DNA from: Dichotomicrobium sp964540795
Lineage (GTDB): Bacteria > Pseudomonadota > Alphaproteobacteria > Rhizobiales > Rhodomicrobiaceae
Reading direction: 5' to 3'
DNA: 64,000 bases
Assembly (NCBI GenBank): GCA_964540795.1
Contig: CAZINX010000001.1
Location: 310,001-374,000, forward strand
In this document: positions 8,895 through 19,890 of the stretch, piece after piece
Layout: every line of letters starts with the position of its first letter
How positions within the stretch are numbered: position 1 is the stretch's first letter
The notes under the pieces: model-generated
What the model was told of the DNA's origin: nothing
Database searches by the model: none
What the model saw: the letters and a program-made list of their open reading frames with translations, nothing else
Made by a program: the position numbers and the translations under genes

Positions 8895-9302
8895 TCAGAG
8901 CTGGCGCAGCGCGTCCTCGAAGCTGGCCTTGACAGCGCGGGTGCGCGCGATCGTCAGGCCGACATCGGCGGCGCGGCCGGTCAGGAACACGAGCGCAAAA
9001 TGCGGCCGCGTGACCGCCCGCAGGATCACGAAGCAACGCTCCGGCTCCAGCACCACCAGTTCATCCCCGCCTTCAACGCTGTCCGCCCCAGCCCGCCAGA
9101 GACGGTTGAGTCCGGCGTCGCGCCCGCCCGCGAGCACCCGCGCGGCCAGGCCCGCCAGTTCATCCGTCGCGGCGGCCGGCGCGTCGCCAGCGTGGCTCGC
9201 CAGGATATCGCCCGAGCGCAAATCGGCGCAGACCGCGGCCAGCGTGCCGGGGATCTGCCGGCAGGCTTGAGCGAGCGCGTCGGCCAGAACGGGATGGGTC
9301 AT
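8895..9302 (-). CDS. Roadblock/LC7-like small protein
   Basis: This 135-residue protein follows the Roadblock/LC7 pattern. An N-terminal helix is followed by a beta hairpin (LAAVCADLRSGDILASH), a central helix (DELAGLAARVLAG), two long strands (ELVVLEPERCFVILRAV and HFALVFLTG), and a C-terminal helix starting GLTIARTRAV. Roadblock proteins typically bind and regulate small GTPases, as MglB does for MglA. Two in-frame ATGs compete, at 9308 and 9302. AAGGA lies only 2 bases before the first but 8 before the second, so I chose 9302. It is the first gene of the minus-strand cluster that ends with two dynamin-like GTPases. Confidence 0.6.
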   Translation of the reverse strand: MTHPVLADALAQACRQIPGTLAAVCADLRSGDILASHAGDAPAAATDELAGLAARVLAGGRDAGLNRLWRAGADSVEGGDELVVLEPERCFVILRAVTRPHFALVFLTGRAADVGLTIARTRAVKASFEDALRQL

Positions 9303-9407
9303 GAGCATTGTCCTTGCTGCGGCAGGCGGCCGGGCAGGGCTGGCGCGCGGAAAAAGCATTCGGCATCTTGCGAGACGCGGCGGATGCGGTACATAGTGCG
9401 GTATCGA

Positions 9408-9436
9408 TTTTTACTGGTTCGCCGGGAGCATCACAA
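9408..9436 (-). promoter_or_regulatory. Putative promoter of the Roadblock/GTPase cluster
   Basis: On the minus strand, TTGTGA (9436-9431) and TAAAAA (9413-9408) are spaced by 17 bases. The -10 element sits about 105 bases before the Roadblock start. Each box matches four of six consensus positions. Confidence 0.42.
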
Positions 9437-9531
9437 TCCCTGTGGCGAAGCCATGCATCGGCTAACAGGCGCTGCCTTCGCACGCGGCGAAGGCGCTGGC
9501 AGCGATTTGGCCCGTGTCGTCGTTTTTTGGC

Positions 9532-9560
9532 TTGACGCGCCGCATTCCGGTGACTAGCTT
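9532..9560 (+). promoter_or_regulatory. Putative promoter of the str ribosomal operon
   Basis: TTGACG (9532-9537) and TAGCTT (9555-9560) are separated by exactly 17 bases, about 230 bases before rpsL. This is the best promoter match in the gap and would leave a long untranslated leader, as expected for a regulated ribosomal operon. Confidence 0.55.
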
Positions 9561-9791
9561 ACCAGCGATTTGACGGCCAGGCGGTAGCCGATGTGCTTTT
9601 GCGCGTCATCGCTCTGAAGATTCGGCTAAACGCTGGCTAAAACAAGCTGAGTAGAATTCGGTCATGATCGCGCGCCCCGGCCGGGCGGCGGTCCTCTGCG
9701 TTTTTTGGCGCTCAGCATGCCGCGGCATCGCTGTCGGGGTGTGCTGCGCCTGTTTCGGACTCTGCTTCAGAGACAGCGGACGATTGGTGGT

Positions 9792-10163
9792 ATGCCTACG
9801 GTTCAACAGCTTATTCGCAAGCCGCGCCAGGCGCCGGTGAAGCGCAACAAGGTTCCCGCGCTGGAGGCCTGCCCGCAGAAGCGGGGCGTGTGTACGCGCG
9901 TTTACACGACGACGCCGAAGAAGCCGAACTCGGCGCTGCGCAAGGTCGCGCGCGTGCGGCTGACCAACGGCTACGAAGTGACCAGTTACATCCCCGGCGA
10001 GGGGCATAACCTTCAGGAGCACTCGGTGGTGATGATCCGCGGCGGCCGCGTGAAGGACCTGCCGGGCGTTCGTTATCACACGATCCGCGGCACGCTGGAT
10101 ACGCAAGGTGTGTCGAAGCGCAGACAGCGCCGGTCGAAATACGGCGCGAAGCGGCCGAAGTAA
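9792..10163 (+). CDS. rpsL: 30S ribosomal protein S12
   Basis: This 123-residue protein is S12, the decoding-centre protein of the small subunit. It begins MPTVQQLIRKPR and contains the invariant TPKKPNSALRKVARVRL, GEGHNLQEHS and GRVKDLPGVRYH blocks. The two lysines tied to streptomycin resistance are both wild-type Lys, so no resistance change is seen. The frame is open for 29 more codons upstream, but the start at 9792 is set by family alignment. It is the first gene of the str operon. rpoC does not precede it as it does in many relatives. Confidence 0.97.
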   Translation: MPTVQQLIRKPRQAPVKRNKVPALEACPQKRGVCTRVYTTTPKKPNSALRKVARVRLTNGYEVTSYIPGEGHNLQEHSVVMIRGGRVKDLPGVRYHTIRGTLDTQGVSKRRQRRSKYGAKRPK

Positions 10164-10315
10164 CGGAAGGCTTGACGCCGTCGAAAAATCTCCTTGACAG
10201 CCCAGGGGCATGTCGCCGGCCCCCGGGCGGCCGGTCGGGGAACACGCCGCGCAGAGCGGATCGGACAAGGCGGAACGCAGAATAGACGCAACGCAAGAGT
10301 TGGAGCAGCCGATAG

Positions 10316-10786
10316 ATGTCGCGCCGTCACAGAGCGGAAAAACGCGAAGTCACGCCCGACGCCCGCTATGGCGACGTGGTGCTCGCGAAACTGATGAACA
10401 TTCTGATGTATGACGGCAAGAAGTCGGTGGCCGAGCGCATCGTCTATGGCGCGCTGAGCCGCATCGAGGAGCGGACCAAGCGCGATCCGGTTCAGATGTT
10501 CCACGAAGCGCTGGACAACGTGAAGCCGGCCGTCGAGGTGCGCTCGCGCCGCGTCGGCGGGGCCACCTATCAGGTGCCGGTGGAGGTGCGCCCGGAGCGC
10601 AGGCAGGCGCTGGCGATCCGCTGGCTGATTACCGCCGCGCGCGGACGCAACGAGAACACGATGGAGGAGCGCCTGTCGGGCGAGCTGCTGGACGCCGCGA
10701 ACAACCGTGGCGCGGCAGTCAAGAAACGCGAAGACACGCATCGCATGGCCGAGGCCAACCGCGCGTTCTCGCACTACCGCTGGTAA
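10316..10786 (+). CDS. rpsG: 30S ribosomal protein S7
   Basis: This 156-residue protein is S7, which nucleates assembly of the 30S head and contacts the exit-site tRNA. It starts MSRRHRAEKREVTPD and contains the family blocks LMYDGKKSVAERIVYGAL, VEVRSRRVGGATYQVP and RWLITAARGR. The gap after rpsL is 152 bases and carries a perfect TTGACA without any matching -10, so co-transcription with rpsL is assumed. In other bacteria S7 represses the str operon; no clear binding structure was recognised here. Confidence 0.97.
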   Translation: MSRRHRAEKREVTPDARYGDVVLAKLMNILMYDGKKSVAERIVYGALSRIEERTKRDPVQMFHEALDNVKPAVEVRSRRVGGATYQVPVEVRPERRQALAIRWLITAARGRNENTMEERLSGELLDAANNRGAAVKKREDTHRMAEANRAFSHYRW

Positions 10787-10820
10787 CAGAATACTTATGG
10801 ATACACGGGGCCGCTGAACG

Positions 10821-12929
<2,109 letters not shown>

Positions 12930-12969
12930 GTGTGAATATCGTCAAGCAGAGGAAGAGACGGAGAGCCAG

Positions 12970-14145
<1,176 letters not shown>

Positions 14146-14164
14146 CGCGGGCAATGTGAAGCAC

Positions 14165-14201
14165 AAGAGCGCCCCGGAGTGTCGGGGGCGCTCTTATTTT
14201 T
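14165..14201 (+). terminator. Perfect intrinsic-terminator hairpin between tuf and rpsJ
   Basis: A perfect 11-bp stem pairs 14165-14175 (AAGAGCGCCCC) with 14185-14195 (GGGGCGCTCTT) around a 9-base loop, followed by ATTTTT (14196-14201). rpsJ begins at 14215, so the T-run ends 14 bases before its start codon and there is no room for a promoter between. It therefore either ends str transcripts with downstream genes served by a promoter inside tuf, or acts as an attenuator with read-through. Confidence 0.85.
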
Positions 14202-14214
14202 GGGGTAAGCCGCC

Positions 14215-14523
14215 ATGCAGGGCCAGAATATCCGCATCCGCCTGAAGGCGTTCGATCACCGGATTCTCGATACGTCGACGCGCGAGATCGTCAACACGGC
14301 GCGCCGCACGGGCGCGGATGTTCGCGGGCCGATCCCGCTGCCGACGCGGATCGAGAAGTTCACCGTGAACCGCTCGCCGCACGTCAACAAGAAAAGCCGG
14401 GAACAGTTCGAGATGCGCACCCACAAGCGGCTGATCGACATTGTCGATCCCACGCCGCAGACCGTGGACGCGCTCATGAAGCTGGACTTGGCGGCGGGCG
14501 TGGATGTGGAGATCAAGCTCTGA
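14215..14523 (+). CDS. rpsJ: 30S ribosomal protein S10
   Basis: This 102-residue protein is S10, also known as NusE for its role in antitermination. It shows ILDTSTREIVNTARRTGA, GPIPLPTRIEKFTVNRSPHV, and FEMRTHKRLIDI. It opens the S10 operon. The ribosome site is weak (GGGGTAAG about 6-9 bases upstream), and the terminator-like hairpin lies immediately upstream. Translation initiation and termination may therefore be linked. Confidence 0.97.
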   Translation: MQGQNIRIRLKAFDHRILDTSTREIVNTARRTGADVRGPIPLPTRIEKFTVNRSPHVNKKSREQFEMRTHKRLIDIVDPTPQTVDALMKLDLAAGVDVEIKL

Positions 14524-14594
14524 GAAGGCGGCCTGCCCGATAACGCGTTTCAACGCGGCCGGCCCTTTACCGGGCGTGAGAGAGGAATGAACCC

Positions 14595-15320
14595 ATGCGC
14601 TCAGGTGTGATCGCGCAGAAGGTGGGAATGACGCGGATCTTCGACGACAGCGGCACGCATGTGCCGGTGACCGTGCTGAGTCTGCAGAACTGTCAGGTCG
14701 TGGCGCAGCGCGTGAGCGAGAAGAACGGCTATTGCGCGCTGCAGCTCGGCGCGGGCAAGGCGAAGGTGAAGAACGTCTCGCGCGCCGAGCGCGGCCATTT
14801 CGCCGTCGCCAGCGTCGAGCCGAAGCGCAAGGTCGCCGAATTCCGCGTGAGTCCGGAGAACCTGATCGATGTGGGCGCGGAGATCACCGCTGACCATTTC
14901 GTCGCGGGCCAGTATGTGGACGCGACCGGCATCAGCATCGGCAAGGGCTTTGCGGGCGCGATGAAGCGGCACAACTTCCGCGGTCTGGAGGCCACCCATG
15001 GCGTCTCGGTCTCGCACCGCGCGCATGGCTCGACCGGCCAGATGCAGGACCCCGGCAAGGTCTTCAAGGGCAAGAAGATGGCCGGCCATCTCGGCAACGA
15101 GCGTGTGACAACCCAGAACCTGCGGGTGGTCAGGGTCGATGCCGAGCGCGGGCTGATCATGGTCTGCGGCGCGGTGCCGGGCGCCAAGGGCGGCTGGGTC
15201 ATGCTGCGCGACGCCGTCAAGAAGGAGTTGCCGAAGGACGCGCCGACGCCGGGCGCCTTTCGTATGCCTGGCGCGGAAACCGGCGGCGAGGCCGCTCAGC
15301 CCGAGGCGAGCGAGGGATAA
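14595..15320 (+). CDS. rplC: 50S ribosomal protein L3
   Basis: The 241-residue product is L3, an early assembly protein near the peptidyl-transferase centre. It begins MRSGVIAQKVGMTRIF and has the family core GATHGVSVSHR-like segment (EATHGVSVSHRAHGSTGQ), MAGHLGNERVT and VVRVDAERGLIMV. The C-terminal 30 residues form a Pro/Ala/Glu tail typical of alphaproteobacterial L3. The 71-base gap after rpsJ contains short GC-rich inverted repeats that could fold but show no U-run. Confidence 0.96.
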   Translation: MRSGVIAQKVGMTRIFDDSGTHVPVTVLSLQNCQVVAQRVSEKNGYCALQLGAGKAKVKNVSRAERGHFAVASVEPKRKVAEFRVSPENLIDVGAEITADHFVAGQYVDATGISIGKGFAGAMKRHNFRGLEATHGVSVSHRAHGSTGQMQDPGKVFKGKKMAGHLGNERVTTQNLRVVRVDAERGLIMVCGAVPGAKGGWVMLRDAVKKELPKDAPTPGAFRMPGAETGGEAAQPEASEG

Positions 15321-15323
15321 GCC

Positions 15324-15944
15324 ATGAAGGTGGACGTGAAGACGCTTGATGCGAAAAAGGCCGGCTCGGTCGAGCTGGACGACAGCATCTTCGGGCTGGA
15401 GCCGCGCGCCGACATCCTGCACAGGATGGTCCGCTACCAGCTGTTGAAGCGCCAGGCCGGCACGCATCACGCCAAGGACCGCAGCGAGGTGGTCGGCACG
15501 GGCGCGAAAATGTACCGCCAGAAGGGCACCGGCCGCGCCCGCCACGGCGACAAGAAGGCGCCGCAGTTCCGCGGCGGCGGCAAGGCGTTCGGACCGAAGC
15601 CGCGCAGCCATGCGATCGATCTGCCGAGGAAGGTTCGGGCGCTCGCCATGCGTCATGCTCTGTCTTCCAAGGCGCAGGGGGAAGCGCTGATGGTGCTTGA
15701 CCGCGCCGAAGTCGACGCGCCGAAGACGAAGGAGCTGCACGCCAAGCTGGAGAAGCTTGGCCTGGCCAACGCGCTGATTGTCGCTGGCCAGGACGTGCAG
15801 GACGAATTCGCGAAGGCGGCGCGGAACATTCCGAATATCGACGTGCTGCCGGTTCAGGGGCTGAACGTTTACGACATCCTGCGCCGGGACAACCTGGTGC
15901 TGACGAAGGACGCCATCGCGGCGCTGGAGGCCCGGTTCAAATGA
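15324..15944 (+). CDS. rplD: 50S ribosomal protein L4
   Basis: This 206-residue protein is L4, lining the nascent-peptide exit tunnel. It shows RQKGTGRARHGDKKAPQFRGGG, the tunnel-loop region, and the conserved PRKVRALAMRHALSSK. In enterobacteria free L4 represses its own operon through attenuation and translation control in the S10 leader. The hairpin before rpsJ makes a similar idea worth testing here. It begins 3 bases after rplC and overlaps rplW by 4. Confidence 0.96.
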   Translation: MKVDVKTLDAKKAGSVELDDSIFGLEPRADILHRMVRYQLLKRQAGTHHAKDRSEVVGTGAKMYRQKGTGRARHGDKKAPQFRGGGKAFGPKPRSHAIDLPRKVRALAMRHALSSKAQGEALMVLDRAEVDAPKTKELHAKLEKLGLANALIVAGQDVQDEFAKAARNIPNIDVLPVQGLNVYDILRRDNLVLTKDAIAALEARFK

Positions 15945-16234
15945 GGGAAGAAGATCTTTACGACATTATCGTCGCTCCGGTGATTACCGAGAAATCGACG
16001 CTGGCGTCCGAGAACAACCAGATTGTGTTCAAGGTCGCCCCCTACGCGACGAAACCCCAGATCAAGGAAGCGGTCGAGCGGCTGTTCAACGTGAAGGTCA
16101 AGGCGGTGAACACGCTCAATCGCAAGGGCAAGCTCAAGCGGTTCCGCGGCATCCAGGGGCGGCAGAACAATCTGAAGAAGGCGATCGTCACGCTGTCCGA
16201 AGGCAGCAGCATTGACGTCACCACGGGGCTTTAG
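15941..16234 (+). CDS. rplW: 50S ribosomal protein L23
   Basis: This 97-residue protein is L23, the docking site at the tunnel exit for trigger factor and the signal recognition particle. It contains APVITEKST, QIVFKVAPYATKPQIKEAVE and LFNVKVKAVNTLNRKGK. Its ATG overlaps the rplD stop codon (ATGA), implying translational coupling. Confidence 0.96.
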   Translation: MREEDLYDIIVAPVITEKSTLASENNQIVFKVAPYATKPQIKEAVERLFNVKVKAVNTLNRKGKLKRFRGIQGRQNNLKKAIVTLSEGSSIDVTTGL

Positions 16235-16258
16235 GGCCGTAGCAGGGACTTGAACGTC

Positions 16259-17095
16259 ATGGCTTTGAAGAAATATAATCCGACCTCGCCCGGTCGCCGC
16301 GAGCTGATCCTGGTGGACCGCAGCCAGCTCTGGCGCGGCAAGCCGGTCAAGCAGCTCACTGAAGGGCTGACCAAGAAGGCCGGACGCAACAACAAGGGCC
16401 GGATCACCGCTCGCCGTCGCGGCGGCGGACACAAGCGCGCCTACCGGATCGTGGATTTCAAGCGCCGCAAGCTTGATGTCCCCGCCACGGTCGAGCGGCT
16501 GGAGTATGACCCGAACCGCACGGCCTTCATCGCGCTGATCACCTACGAGGACGGCGAACAGTCCTACATCATCGCGCCGCAGCGCCTCGGCGTGGGAGAT
16601 AAAGTGATCTCGGCGGACAAGGCGGATATCAAGCCGGGCAATGCGATGCCGCTGGCGAACATGCCCATCGGCACGATCATCCACAATGTCGAGATGAAGC
16701 CGATGAAGGGCGGCCAGCTGGCCCGCTCAGCCGGCACCTACGCCCAGCTCGTCGGCCGGGACGCGGGCTATGCGATCCTGAAGCTGAAGTCCGGCGAAAC
16801 CCGGATGGTCCACGGCGCGTGCCGGGCGACCGTCGGCGCGGTCTCCAACCCGGACAACGTGAACGTCCAGCTCGGCAAGGCCGGGCGCAAGCGCTGGCTG
16901 GGCAAGCGCCCTGCGGTGCGCGGCGTTGCGATGAACCCGGTCGACCATCCGCTTGGCGGCGGCGAGGGCCGCACCTCCGGCGGCCGCCATCCGGTGACCC
17001 CGTGGGGCAAGCCGACCAAGGGCAAGCGCACGCGCTCCAACAAGGAGACCGACCGCTACATTCTGCGCAGCCGGCACATGAAGAAGAAGCGCTAG
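16259..17095 (+). CDS. rplB: 50S ribosomal protein L2
   Basis: This 278-residue protein is L2, required for subunit joining and peptidyl transfer. It begins MALKKYNPTSPGRRELI and contains the conserved GRNNKGRITARRRGGGHKR and the catalytic-region block VAMNPVDHPLGGGEGR with its conserved His. An ATG three codons upstream is possible, but the family start and the AGCAGGGA site support 16259. Confidence 0.97.
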   Translation: MALKKYNPTSPGRRELILVDRSQLWRGKPVKQLTEGLTKKAGRNNKGRITARRRGGGHKRAYRIVDFKRRKLDVPATVERLEYDPNRTAFIALITYEDGEQSYIIAPQRLGVGDKVISADKADIKPGNAMPLANMPIGTIIHNVEMKPMKGGQLARSAGTYAQLVGRDAGYAILKLKSGETRMVHGACRATVGAVSNPDNVNVQLGKAGRKRWLGKRPAVRGVAMNPVDHPLGGGEGRTSGGRHPVTPWGKPTKGKRTRSNKETDRYILRSRHMKKKR

Positions 17096-17104
17096 GAAAA
17101 GCTC

Positions 17105-17383
17105 ATGGCACGTTCCGTCTGGAAAGGTCCGTTCGTCGACAGCTACCTGCTGAAGAAGGCGGAAAACGCGCGCGAGAAGGGATCGAGCGCGGTCATCAAG
17201 ATCTGGAGCCGGCGTTCGACGATCCTGCCGCAGTTCGTCGGGCTGACCTTCGGCGTCTACAACGGCCAGAAGCACATCCCGGTGCTCGTCACCGAGGACA
17301 TGGTCGGCCACAAATTCGGCGAGTTCGCCCCCACGCGCACCTATTACGGGCACAACGTGGATAAGAAGGCGAGGAGGAGATAA
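17105..17383 (+). CDS. rpsS: 30S ribosomal protein S19
   Basis: This 92-residue protein is S19 of the 30S head, forming inter-subunit bridges and binding 16S rRNA with S13. It shows ARSVWKGPFVDSYLLKKAE, WSRRSTILPQFVGLTF and VTEDMVGHKFGEFAPTRTY. It lies 9 bases after rplB and 4 bases before rplV. Confidence 0.97.
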   Translation: MARSVWKGPFVDSYLLKKAENAREKGSSAVIKIWSRRSTILPQFVGLTFGVYNGQKHIPVLVTEDMVGHKFGEFAPTRTYYGHNVDKKARRR

Positions 17384-17387
17384 GGCC

Positions 17388-17768
17388 ATGGGCAAGCCCA
17401 AGAGCGAGCGGCGGCTGGCCGGGGACGAAGCGATGGCGGTCACCCGCAACCTGCGCATCAGCCCGCAGAAGCTGAACCTCGTCGCGGCCTCGATCCGCGG
17501 CAAGCCGGTAGAGAGGGCGCTGGCGGACCTGACCTTTTCGCGCAAGCGCATCGCCGCGGACGTGAAAAAGACGCTGGAGTCGGCGGTGGCCAACGCGGAA
17601 AACAACCATGACCTCGACGTCGACCAGCTCGTCGTCAAGGAAGCCTATGTTGGCAAGGGGCTGGTGATGAAACGCTGGCGTCCGAGGGCGCGCGGCCGGA
17701 TCGGCCGGATCATGAAGCCATTCTCGCGCCTGACCGTGGTCGTCAAGGAAGCCGAGGAGCAAGCGTAA
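17388..17768 (+). CDS. rplV: 50S ribosomal protein L22
   Basis: This 126-residue protein is L22, whose extended beta hairpin forms part of the exit-tunnel constriction. It carries RNLRISPQKLNLVAASIRGK, LTFSRKRIAADVKKTLESA and KRWRPRARGRIGRIMKP. The stop overlaps the rpsC start by one base (TAATG). Confidence 0.96.
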   Translation: MGKPKSERRLAGDEAMAVTRNLRISPQKLNLVAASIRGKPVERALADLTFSRKRIAADVKKTLESAVANAENNHDLDVDQLVVKEAYVGKGLVMKRWRPRARGRIGRIMKPFSRLTVVVKEAEEQA

Positions 17769-18469
17769 TGGGACAGAAGATCAATCCGATCGGCTTCCGG
17801 GTGGGCGTTAACCGCACCTGGGATTCCCGCTGGTTCGCCGATAACGCGGAATACGGCCGTCTCCTGCTGGAGGACATGGACATCCGCAAGCACATCCTGA
17901 AGAACCAGCGTCAGGCCGGCATCTCCAAGGTCGTGATTGAGCGGCCGCACAAGAAATGCCGCGTGACGGTTCATGCCGCGCGGCCGGGCATCCTTATCGG
18001 CAAGAAGGGCGCGGATATCGAAAAGCTGCGCGGACAACTGTCGAAGCTGACGGACTCGGAGGTGTTTCTGAACATCGTTGAGATCCGCAAGCCGGAAATT
18101 GATGCCACGCTCGTCGCCGAGGGCATCGCGCAGCAGCTTGAGCGCCGCGTGGCCTTCCGCCGGGCGATGAAGCGCGCCGTGCAGTCGGCCATGCGCCTGG
18201 GCGCGGAAGGCATCCGGATCAACTGCGCGGGCCGTCTGGGCGGCGCGGAGATCGCGCGGACCGAGTGGTACCGCGAGGGGCGCGTGCCGCTGCACACATT
18301 GCGCTCGAATATCGATTATGGCCAGGCCGAGGCGCGCACGGCCTATGGCGTCATCGGCATCAAGGTCTGGATCTTCAAGGGCGAGATCATGGAGCACGAC
18401 CCGATGGCGCAGGAGCGTCTGGCCACGGCCGCCCAGGAAGGCGGCGGCGGACGCGAGCGGCGTCGATAG
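17768..18469 (+). CDS. rpsC: 30S ribosomal protein S3
   Basis: This 233-residue protein is S3, part of the mRNA entry tunnel and its helicase activity. It contains the KH-domain block HAARPGILIGKKGADIEKLR and the C-domain GAEGIRINCAGRLGGAEIAR with EWYREGRVPLHTLR. The C-terminus is a short Gly/Arg-rich tail. A 49-base gap separates it from rplP. Confidence 0.97.
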   Translation: MGQKINPIGFRVGVNRTWDSRWFADNAEYGRLLLEDMDIRKHILKNQRQAGISKVVIERPHKKCRVTVHAARPGILIGKKGADIEKLRGQLSKLTDSEVFLNIVEIRKPEIDATLVAEGIAQQLERRVAFRRAMKRAVQSAMRLGAEGIRINCAGRLGGAEIARTEWYREGRVPLHTLRSNIDYGQAEARTAYGVIGIKVWIFKGEIMEHDPMAQERLATAAQEGGGGRERRR

Positions 18470-18518
18470 GAGAATGGGAAGGCGCGCCGGCGCCTGACGG
18501 AGATCGATTGAGGCGACC

Positions 18519-18941
18519 ATGCTGCAACCGAAAAAGACAAAATTCCGCAAGGCGCAGAAGGGCCGGCTGAAGGGCAACGCCAAGGGCGGCTACACGCTCA
18601 ACTTCGGCTCCCACGGGCTGAAGGCGATGGAGCCCGAACGCGTGACCGCGCGCCAGATCGAGGCGGCCCGCCGCGCCATGACCCGCAAGATGAAGCGCGT
18701 CGGCCGCGTTTGGATCCGCGTGTTCCCGGACCTGCCGGTTTCGCAGAAGCCGACGGAAGTGCGCATGGGCAAGGGCAAGGGCGCGCCGGAATACTGGGCC
18801 GCGCGCGTGCTGCCCGGGCGCATCATGTTCGAGATCGACGGCGTGTCCGACGAGCTGGCGCGCGAGGCGCTGCGGCTCGCCGCGGCGAAACTGCCGATCA
18901 AGACGCGGATCGTGGCGCGCTTTGGCAGCGAAAGCGCCTGA
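18519..18941 (+). CDS. rplP: 50S ribosomal protein L16
   Basis: This 140-residue protein is L16, which positions tRNAs in the A and P sites. It begins MLQPKKTKFRKAQKGR and shows NFGSHGLKAMEPERVTARQIEAARRA (read as separate blocks), WIRVFPD, KPTEVRMGKGKGAPEYW and the conserved Arg-rich loop. Its length is close to the usual 137-139 residues. Confidence 0.97.
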   Translation: MLQPKKTKFRKAQKGRLKGNAKGGYTLNFGSHGLKAMEPERVTARQIEAARRAMTRKMKRVGRVWIRVFPDLPVSQKPTEVRMGKGKGAPEYWAARVLPGRIMFEIDGVSDELAREALRLAAAKLPIKTRIVARFGSESA

Positions 18942-18984
18942 TGGGGCGGGCTGACGCAAACGCGCAGGCGAGGGAAATGAGACG

Positions 18985-19203
18985 ATGAAGGCGGAACAAG
19001 TTCGCGATCTGACTCTGGATCAGCTGGACGACGAATTGATCAAGCTGAAGAAAGAGCAGTTCAATCTGCGGTTTCAAGGGGCGACGGGGCAGCTCGAGAA
19101 CACCGCGCGCGTGCGCCAGGTCCGGCGCGACATCGCGCGTATCAAGACGATCCAGCGCGAGAAGCGCGCAGCCGGCGCGGCCGAGACCGCGCAGACAAGC
19201 TGA
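18985..19203 (+). CDS. rpmC: 50S ribosomal protein L29
   Basis: This 72-residue protein is L29, located next to L23 at the tunnel exit. It is helical, with LTLDQLDDELIKLKKEQFNL, FQGATGQLENTARVRQVRR and IARIKTIQREKR. It is followed 17 bases later by rpsQ. Confidence 0.95.
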   Translation: MKAEQVRDLTLDQLDDELIKLKKEQFNLRFQGATGQLENTARVRQVRRDIARIKTIQREKRAAGAAETAQTS

Positions 19204-19220
19204 AGTGAGGGGAACGGCTC

Positions 19221-19466
19221 ATGCCCAAACGCATCCTGCAAGGCACGGTGGTTTCCGCCAAGAACGACAAGACGGTGGTGGTCCGGGTCGAGCGCCGCTT
19301 CACCCATCCGCTCCTGAAGAAGGTCGTGCGGCGGTCGAAGAAATTCCATGCTCACGACGAGAGCAATGCGCTGAGCGAGGGCGACAAGGTGCGCATCCAG
19401 GAATGCGCGCCGGTATCGAAGAAGAAGAAATGGACGGTGTTGAACGGCGATCAGCCGGCGTCGTGA
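19221..19466 (+). CDS. rpsQ: 30S ribosomal protein S17
   Basis: This 81-residue OB-fold protein is S17. It shows LQGTVVSAKNDKTVVVRVER, FTHPLLKKVVRRSKKFHAHD and EGDKVRIQECAPVSKKKKW. The start has an AGGGGAA ribosome site. The gap to rplN is 55 bases. Confidence 0.96.
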   Translation: MPKRILQGTVVSAKNDKTVVVRVERRFTHPLLKKVVRRSKKFHAHDESNALSEGDKVRIQECAPVSKKKKWTVLNGDQPAS

Positions 19467-19521
19467 AGCGGGCGCGGCGCGTGATCCCGGTTCACGGTTA
19501 CCGCGGGTATGGAGTGGAACA

Positions 19522-19890
19522 ATGATACAAATGCAGACCAAGCTCGATGTGGCTGACAACTCCGGCGCGCGGCAGGTGCAGTGCATCAAGGTGCTGGGCG
19601 GCTCGAAGCGCAAATACGCCAAGCTGGGCGACGTGATCGCCGTCAGCGTCAAGGATGCGCTGCCGCGCGGGCGCGTCAAAAAGGGGCAGGTCGCCAAGGC
19701 GGTGATCGTGCGCACCTCCTTTCCGGTGAAGCGCCCGGACGGCAGCATCATCCGCTTCGACCGCAACGCCGCCGTGCTGGTCAACAACAACCGCGAGCCG
19801 ATCGGCACGCGCATCTTCGGCCCGGTTCCGCGCGAATTGCGCGCGCGCCGGCACATGAAGATCATCTCGCTCGCGCCGGAGGTGCTGTAA
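19522..19890 (+). CDS. rplN: 50S ribosomal protein L14
   Basis: This 122-residue protein is L14, which forms inter-subunit bridges. It begins MIQMQTKLDVADNSGARQVQ and shows KGQVAKAVIVRTSFPVKRPDG, FDRNAAVLVNNNREPIGTR and PRELRARRHMKIISLAPEVL. Its stop overlaps the rplX start (TAATG). Confidence 0.97.
   Translation: MIQMQTKLDVADNSGARQVQCIKVLGGSKRKYAKLGDVIAVSVKDALPRGRVKKGQVAKAVIVRTSFPVKRPDGSIIRFDRNAAVLVNNNREPIGTRIFGPVPRELRARRHMKIISLAPEVL

Larger units (their letters stand above)
9303..9791. other. Divergent intergenic region between the Roadblock gene and rpsL
   Basis: This 489-base gap holds a candidate promoter on each strand, annotated separately. After the rpsL promoter an untranslated leader of about 225 bases remains. 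It contains a second TTGACG (9570-9575) without a good -10, and a C/G-rich tract followed by TTTTTT near 9700-9710 that is not a convincing terminator. No RNA gene was recognised. Confidence 0.5.

Noticed and set aside
9690..9715. Terminator or attenuator in the rpsL leader (GC-rich tract followed by TTTTTT)
   Set aside because: The inverted repeat next to the T-run is poor, and no stable stem ends directly at the T-run.
10194..10199. Perfect TTGACA between rpsL and rpsG as a promoter
   Set aside because: The 15-19 bases downstream lead into CGGCCC-type sequence with no -10 hexamer.
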